Below are positions 58,648 to 64,000 of a stretch of 64,000 nucleotides of DNA, in pieces. This stretch comes from Neocallimastix lanati (nom. inval.). Lineage: Eukaryota; Neocallimastigomycota; Neocallimastigomycetes; Neocallimastigales; Neocallimastigaceae. Both the position numbers and the translations under genes were made by a program. Every line of letters begins with the position of its first letter. Positions within the stretch are counted from its first letter, which is position 1. The stretch spans positions 1,255,001 to 1,319,000 of the forward strand of contig JACVTC010000022.1 of assembly GCA_016946835.1 (NCBI GenBank). The letters run 5' to 3'. The notes below the pieces were generated by a model. It ran no database searches. It saw nothing but the letters and a program-made list of their open reading frames with translations, and had not been told where the DNA came from.

Positions 58648-60837
58648 ATGCAAGATATTATTTATATTAGTGAAAAAGTTGTTATTAATGGCACTTTTAT
58701 ATTTGATATGAACACTTCAAACGAATACATATCGAAAATTAAATTCAATGTATTTGATGGTATTCAAAACATATTAGATGCTTATATATTGAATAGTTTT
58801 TTTCCTTGGGTATGTTTAATATTACTATTATATATTAGAAATTGGAAGAAACCAATTATCAAGATATTAGTTGGTCACTGGTTATTAAGATCAACAGGTG
58901 ATTTATTAAGAAATATAATGCAACTCAGATCAATAAAACCAAATCAATATTGGCCATATAGTTCAGATAATTGGTTTATAAGTAATGCAGTTGCCAATAT
59001 TTTTTGGATAGCTGGTGAGATAATGGGGGATTGGTATCCATTAATACGAACAAAAGCGGTTGTTCATAATATCCATAAACAAGATAATGTATATTTAACC
59101 TGTGCATTTTATAATGTTGTTAAACTCTTTGGAATTTATTGTTATTTTATTCATACTCCAATGGATTTAGCTATTAATAATAAAACAAAAAATAAAAATA
59201 AAATCAGTGATATAATAGATTATAATATATTATGGTGGACCACTATTGCAGTTGTACAAATAGGCAGTTTCATATATAATTTATCAGTAATATTTGCATT
59301 GAAAAAATATCTTTTTAGAAAGCTTAGAAAATTCAAAAAAAAGAATCAAAATAATTTTTTGAACAAATATAAGCAAATATCGGAATTACGTTTATTTATT
59401 TCAATATTAGTTACAATAATTTTTTTACCTTTTGTTTTCGTATTAGTTGTAGTTCTTATTAACGAACTAAAAAAAAATAATGGTTATAATAACTTTATCA
59501 AATTAGAAGGTCATGTGGAACAAATTCGGAAAGCAGTACTAAATATTAATTATACATTTATGTATATTGATCAAATATTGCTCAGCTTTTATTCCAACTA
59601 TCACTATGAATTTTCGAGAAATTCAATAGTCAGAATATCGTTTTCTTCCTCAGATGATATATATAGTCATCGCAGTAACAGAAGCAGTATAAGTAATATA
59701 AATAAAATAAATTATAAACTACTGGATATGAATACTGATGAAAATAATACTGATAGTACCAAAAGTGACAGTAAAAGTGAAATATCTAATGATTTTAATT
59801 ATAGAAGAGAAAGTATAAAAAATTATCGGAAGAGTTTTACCAATATTTCGGGAATTAGTAGAAGTGAATTAAGACGTTATAGTGGTACATTATCGAATAT
59901 ATCTTTAAATACCTTAACTTCTCCAGATCATATAGCTTCTTCACCAACTAGCCCTTCACCGTCCTATTCTAACACTATTAATAATTTAAGTATATCACCT
60001 CGTACCTTACACTACTCATTTGACAGCCCTAAGATATTAAGTACTATACCAGAAGAAAGTTTAGATAATACTAATATGTCAATATCAATGTCAACAGTTT
60101 CTAGTGATAAGGGAACCACAAATTTAATAAATAAAAATGTTATTGATATAGATATTAATGATACAAATATATATAAAAGTGAGAATAATATTTTTAATTA
60201 TAATAATTTTGCATTTAATAATAATAATAATAATAAAATATATATATATAGTAATAAGAATAATAATGAAGCATCTACTAGTAATATAAATATTAATGTT
60301 GAAAGTCAAAGTCATAATAATAATAGTAATACTAATAATAATAATAATAGTAATGATTGTAGTAGTAGTAAAAAAATAGAAAATGATAATAATGATGATA
60401 TTGGTAGTAATATTGATAATAATGATACTGTTAATAATTCCGTTAGTAATACAGGAAACAATGATAAAATTGATAATAATAATAATAATGATAATAATGA
60501 TAATAATAATAATAAAAATGATAATAATGATAATAATAATAATAATGATAATAATGATAGTATTATTAGTAATAACAATAATAATGATAATACAGATAAT
60601 AATAATATTACTACTAATAATAATATTAGTAATAATAATAGCAATTGTACCATTAATAGAAACTCAAGCATTATTAGTAATAATATTGATGGTGGTGTTA
60701 TCAATTATGATAATAATATGGAAAAGAGTAGTAATCACAAAAGGTATAGTGATTATAAAAGAAAATCAAATTATTTTCTCAATAGTTTAAGTAATTTAAA
60801 ATATGATGCTACTGAAGAAGAAGAAAAAAAAATGTAA
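58648..60837 (+). CDS. 7TM array protein 6, long-tailed putative GPCR-like receptor
   Basis: Single-exon, 729 residues, the longest member. Its N-terminal outside segment is about 15 residues longer than in the paralogues and has possible glycosylation sites (NGT, NTS). It has seven hydrophobic helices, the TM3 signature GEIMGDWYPLIRTKAV, TM6 FLPFVF and TM7 NYTFMYIDQILL. The tail is about 400 residues: first Ser-rich with Ser-Pro sites (TSPSPSYS, SPRTLHYSFDSP), then a long Asn/Asp-rich stretch at about 520-680 written mainly as AAT and GAT. It ends with the shared motif SNYFLNSL and an acidic-basic tip (EEEEKKM). Conservation of the motif at the very end, beyond the expansion, supports the reading frame through the repeats. 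Last intact member of the array in this window. Confidence 0.85.
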   Translation: MQDIIYISEKVVINGTFIFDMNTSNEYISKIKFNVFDGIQNILDAYILNSFFPWVCLILLLYIRNWKKPIIKILVGHWLLRSTGDLLRNIMQLRSIKPNQYWPYSSDNWFISNAVANIFWIAGEIMGDWYPLIRTKAVVHNIHKQDNVYLTCAFYNVVKLFGIYCYFIHTPMDLAINNKTKNKNKISDIIDYNILWWTTIAVVQIGSFIYNLSVIFALKKYLFRKLRKFKKKNQNNFLNKYKQISELRLFISILVTIIFLPFVFVLVVVLINELKKNNGYNNFIKLEGHVEQIRKAVLNINYTFMYIDQILLSFYSNYHYEFSRNSIVRISFSSSDDIYSHRSNRSSISNINKINYKLLDMNTDENNTDSTKSDSKSEISNDFNYRRESIKNYRKSFTNISGISRSELRRYSGTLSNISLNTLTSPDHIASSPTSPSPSYSNTINNLSISPRTLHYSFDSPKILSTIPEESLDNTNMSISMSTVSSDKGTTNLINKNVIDIDINDTNIYKSENNIFNYNNFAFNNNNNNKIYIYSNKNNNEASTSNININVESQSHNNNSNTNNNNNSNDCSSSKKIENDNNDDIGSNIDNNDTVNNSVSNTGNNDKIDNNNNNDNNDNNNNKNDNNDNNNNNDNNDSIISNNNNNDNTDNNNITTNNNISNNNSNCTINRNSSIISNNIDGGVINYDNNMEKSSNHKRYSDYKRKSNYFLNSLSNLKYDATEEEEKKM
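60202..60660 (+). repeat. Asn/Asp codon arrays in the tail of array protein 6
   Basis: AAT and GAT triplet arrays with interruptions, in frame. They create long open frames on other frames and the opposite strand that are by-products. Confidence 0.9.
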
Positions 60838-61779
60838 TATTGTTAAGAAGGTTGTTGGTATAATTTAATGAAAAAAAAATTTTTTTTTTTTTTTTTTACT
60901 CAATATTAAATTAAAAAAATAACATAAAATAAAAATAATAATAATAATAATAAAAAAATAACAAAGTAATAAAATAATAAAATAACATTGTAAAAATTAT
61001 AAATTTATAATATATAAAACATTTTATAGAATGTAAAAATAAAAAATTTTTTTTTATTTAAATAAATATAGATATATATTTAATAATAATAGCTATGCTA
61101 TTTATTATATCTATTTTTTATTATGTTTTTAGTAAATAATAAAATAAAAATTATAAAAGAGAATAATCAATATATATTACAACAAACATAATTATTTATT
61201 ATATAGATTAACTAAGCAAAAATATATAAATTATATGTAATTTAATGTATAATAAAATAAATATTTAAATCTAAATATATTGATATAAATATAAATATAA
61301 ATTATAAATATAAATTATAAATCATATTTATTATAATTAAGTTAATAAAATAAAATAAAATAAAATAATAATAAAAAAAAAAAATTTAAATTATAAATTA
61401 AAATAAAAAATATATATATTAAAAGAATATAATAAATTAATAAAAAATAAAGTAATAAAAAAAAAAAAAAAAAATAATAATTAAAGAAATGTAAAAATTT
61501 ATACTTTAAGCAACTACATAAAAAAAATGAAAATTTATTAATTATTATTTTTTTTTAATATAAATAATTATTTATATATATATAAAAAAAAATTAAACAA
61601 TAATAATAAAAGAGAATAATCAATATATATTACAACAATCATAATTATTTATTATATAGATTAAATAAGCAAAAATATATAAATTATTATGTAATTTAAT
61701 GTATAATAAAATAAATATTTAAATATAAATATATTGATATAAATATAAATATAAAATATAAATCATATTTATTATAACT

Positions 61780-61912
61780 AAGTAAAAAAAAAAAAAAAAA
61801 AAAAAAAAAGAAAAAAGAAAAAAAAAAAAAGAAAAAAGAAAAAAAAAAGAAAAAAGAAAGAAAGAAAAAAAAAAGAAAGAAAGAAAAAAAAGAAAAAAGA
61901 AAGAAAAAATTG
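61780..61912 (+). repeat. A/G-only purine tract
   Basis: About 130 bases of A runs broken by single G (aaaaaagaaaaaagaaagaa). Could form triplex or bent DNA. Non-coding. Confidence 0.85.
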
Positions 61913-62156
61913 AATAATATATAAATATAAATTATAAATTAAAATAAAAAATATATATATTAAAAGAATATATAATAAATTAATAAAAAAATAAAGTAAT
62001 AAAAAAAAATAATAATAATAATAATAATAAAAGAAATGTAAAAATATAATGCTTTTAGCAACTACATAGAAAAAAAAAAAAAAAAGGAAATTAAATAACA
62101 ACATTTAAATAAAAAAAAAAAAGTTATTTATAAAAAAAGAATAAATTTTATAACAT

Positions 62157-62850
62157 ATATTATTTATTATTTATTATTTATTATTAATTATTCAATTATT
62201 TATTATTCAATTATTTATTATTCAATTATTCAATTATTTATTATTTATTATTTATTATTTATCATTTATTATTTAATATTTAATATTTAATATTTAATAT
62301 TTAATATTTATTATTCAATTATTTATTATTTATTATTTATTATTTATTATTTATTATTTATTATTTATTACTTGTTATTTATTATTTATTATTTATTATT
62401 TATATTATTTATTATTTATTATTCAATTAATTATTAATTATTAATTATTATTTATTATTTATTATTTATTAATTATTAATTATTAATTATTAATTATTAA
62501 TTATTATTTATTATTTCATTTTATTATTACTTGTTATTTATTATTTATGATTTATGATTTATGATTTATTATTTATTATTTATTATTTATTATTTATTAT
62601 TTATTATTTATTATTTATTATTTATTGTTTATTATTTATTTATATTTATATTTATTATTCATTATTTATCATTACATTATATTTATTATTCATTATTTAT
62701 CATTATATTTATTTATTATTTATTATTTATTATTTATTTATTATTTATTATTTATTATTTATTATTTATTCTATTTTATTTATGAATTATTATTTATTAT
62801 TTATTATTTATTATTTATTATATTTTATTTATTATTTATTACTTATTTAT
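62157..62850 (+). repeat. TTATTTA-type satellite-like array, about 690 bp
   Basis: Dense degenerate repeats of ttatta/ttattta with variants (caatta, tgattta). Long open frames in all three forward frames are caused by the repeat and are not genes. Confidence 0.9.
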
Positions 62851-63180
62851 AAATTAAAATAATTATAATACCAGTCTTTGTATAATTTAAAATTTTTTTT
62901 TTAATTATTTTTATATATTTATAAATTTTTTATTTTTTATTTATATATTTCTTTTATCATTTATTAATTATATTTCTAATATAGTAGTTTATCTTTTTTA
63001 ATATTTCATATATTCGAAATTAAAAAAAAAAAAAAATAAAATAACTAAAATAAAATAAAATGATGAAAAAAAAATAAAAACAAAAAAAAAAATAAAATAA
63101 ATAAAATTAAAATAATAAAAATACTAAAATGATTATATATATATATATATTTAAAAAAAAAAAAAAAGTATTTATGATTT

Positions 63181-64000
63181 TTTAATGAACTCCGTGAGAT
63201 CGGGTCAATGGTTAACGCGTATACCATTTCGCCAATTTTTTTGAAAGCATGTGGCGTATTAAAAAATGTGGCATTTCGCCAAATTGCATTTCGCCGAATT
63301 GAGAATTATTAAATAAATAAATAAATAAATAAATAAAATTAAATATTTTTAATATTGATGTATTTATATTTTTGAAGTAAATATTTAAATATTAAAAAAT
63401 TTTTTTTCATATATAAAATAGCTTTACAAATATCTGTTTAAATAAATAATAAATTGATAAATAATAAATAAAAAAAAATGATAATAATAAAATAAACAAT
63501 ATAGTAATATAATTAATAAAAAAAAATAATAATATAAACACTATTGCTATAATTATAAAAGGATTGTCATTAATAATAATAATGACGATTAAATTATAAA
63601 TAATATTATTACTATTTTACAAAATATTAAAATATATCTTTATAATTAAATATATTTTTATAATTAAATATTTTAAATAATTATTTTGAATTTTTATTTA
63701 TTTATTCATTCATTTACTTATATCAATAAGCCATATGTCGAAATGCAACTTGGGGAAATGCAACATTTTAATAATACGCCACTTGGCGAAATGCAATCTG
63801 GGGAAATGCAACTCTCCCTGGGGTCAATAGTCCGGAGTTTAATTCCACCTTACCACCCATTATAATCCATTTGACAGCCTAACCCTAAATCGAACAAGTC
63901 ATCGTCTACACTATGATCGTGCTCCTCAGTTGTACGTATTCATTGCCTGAAGCGGGGTGATTCCTGCATATTGTAAATCCTCATTAGTTAATGTATTCGC
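63181..64000 (+). mobile_element. Repeat with tRNA-like promoter halves, split by a MITE-like element
   Basis: Left of the insert is gagatcgggtcaatggttaacgcgtata, with an A-box-like core. Right of it, from about 63813, is ccctggggtcaatagtccgg then agtttaattccacc, B-box-like. A richer body continues to the window end (for example cctaaccctaaatcgaacaa, cctgaagcggggtgattcct). If the insert is removed, the two halves sit at tRNA-like spacing. Continues beyond the window; identity of the repeat is uncertain. Confidence 0.5.
63224..63812. mobile_element. MITE-like element, second copy, about 590 bp
   Basis: Terminal inverted repeats of about 75 bases: the left end has catttcgccaa, gtggcgtatt and gcatttcgccaaattgcattt; the inverted right end has catttcgccaagtggcgtatt and ttgcatttccccaagttgca. 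The interior is AT-rich with no transposase. It shares the GGCGTAT/GCATTTCGC end motifs with the element at 42680-43056. Confidence 0.75.

Larger units (their letters stand above)
60838..63180. other. Low-complexity region downstream of the array
   Basis: No gene seen. A roughly 400-base segment around 61150-61500 recurs at about 61600-62090 (gagaataatcaatatatattacaac and following), so it is a local duplication. Between the two is a purine-only A/G stretch (61780-61912), and a TTATTTA array follows. Confidence 0.75.

Overview
The window looks like nuclear DNA of an anaerobic gut fungus (Neocallimastigomycota) or a close relative. The evidence is extreme A+T content with long homopolymers and microsatellites, short GT-AG introns, Asn runs written as AAT, a class C-type 7TM receptor fused to a bacterial-style solute-binding domain, and a fungal-style RhoGEF. 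Dictyostelid DNA is also AT-rich with poly-Asn, but the very sparse gene spacing and the solute-binding/7TM fusion fit the gut fungi better. This assignment is inference from sequence style, not a database match.

Layout. 1-3051 is non-coding with local tandem duplications. 3052-6225 (minus) is a four-exon solute-binding-domain/7TM receptor gene. 6226-10609 is non-coding. 10610-17537 (plus) is a ten-exon RhoGEF gene (Asn-rich region, DH, PH, SH3, SH3). 17538-24338 is non-coding, with two short coding relics and a large TTTTA array. From 24339 to 60837 there is a head-to-tail array, all on the plus strand, of six intact single-exon paralogues of a 7TM family I cannot name (24339, 30207, 35187, 46829, 54119, 58648). 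Two decayed copies lie beside the fourth member (about 44777 and 49115).

The gap between the third and fourth members (36450-46828) is a graveyard. It holds a segmental duplication, a LINE reverse-transcriptase relic, a Ty1/copia 3' end with its LTR, terminal-inverted-repeat (MITE-like) elements and decayed coding sequence. A well-preserved SINE-like retroposon with a tRNA-like head and a 17-bp target-site duplication sits at 56262-56688. Its 3' tail matches the tail behind the LINE relic. The right end of the window (63181-64000) has another tRNA-like repeat that appears to be split by a MITE-like element.

How the genes may work together. The six array proteins share a GPCR-like layout by the positive-inside rule (outside N-terminus, inside C-terminus). 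They share an invariant signature at the inner end of TM3, GEI[IM]GDWYPL[LIM]RTK, and a short motif in otherwise diverged Ser/Asn-rich tails. Together with the solute-binding-domain receptor, this reads as a locus rich in membrane sensors. The RhoGEF could act downstream of such receptors, but nothing in the sequence links them directly. I consider the 7TM array the best candidate for an undescribed system.
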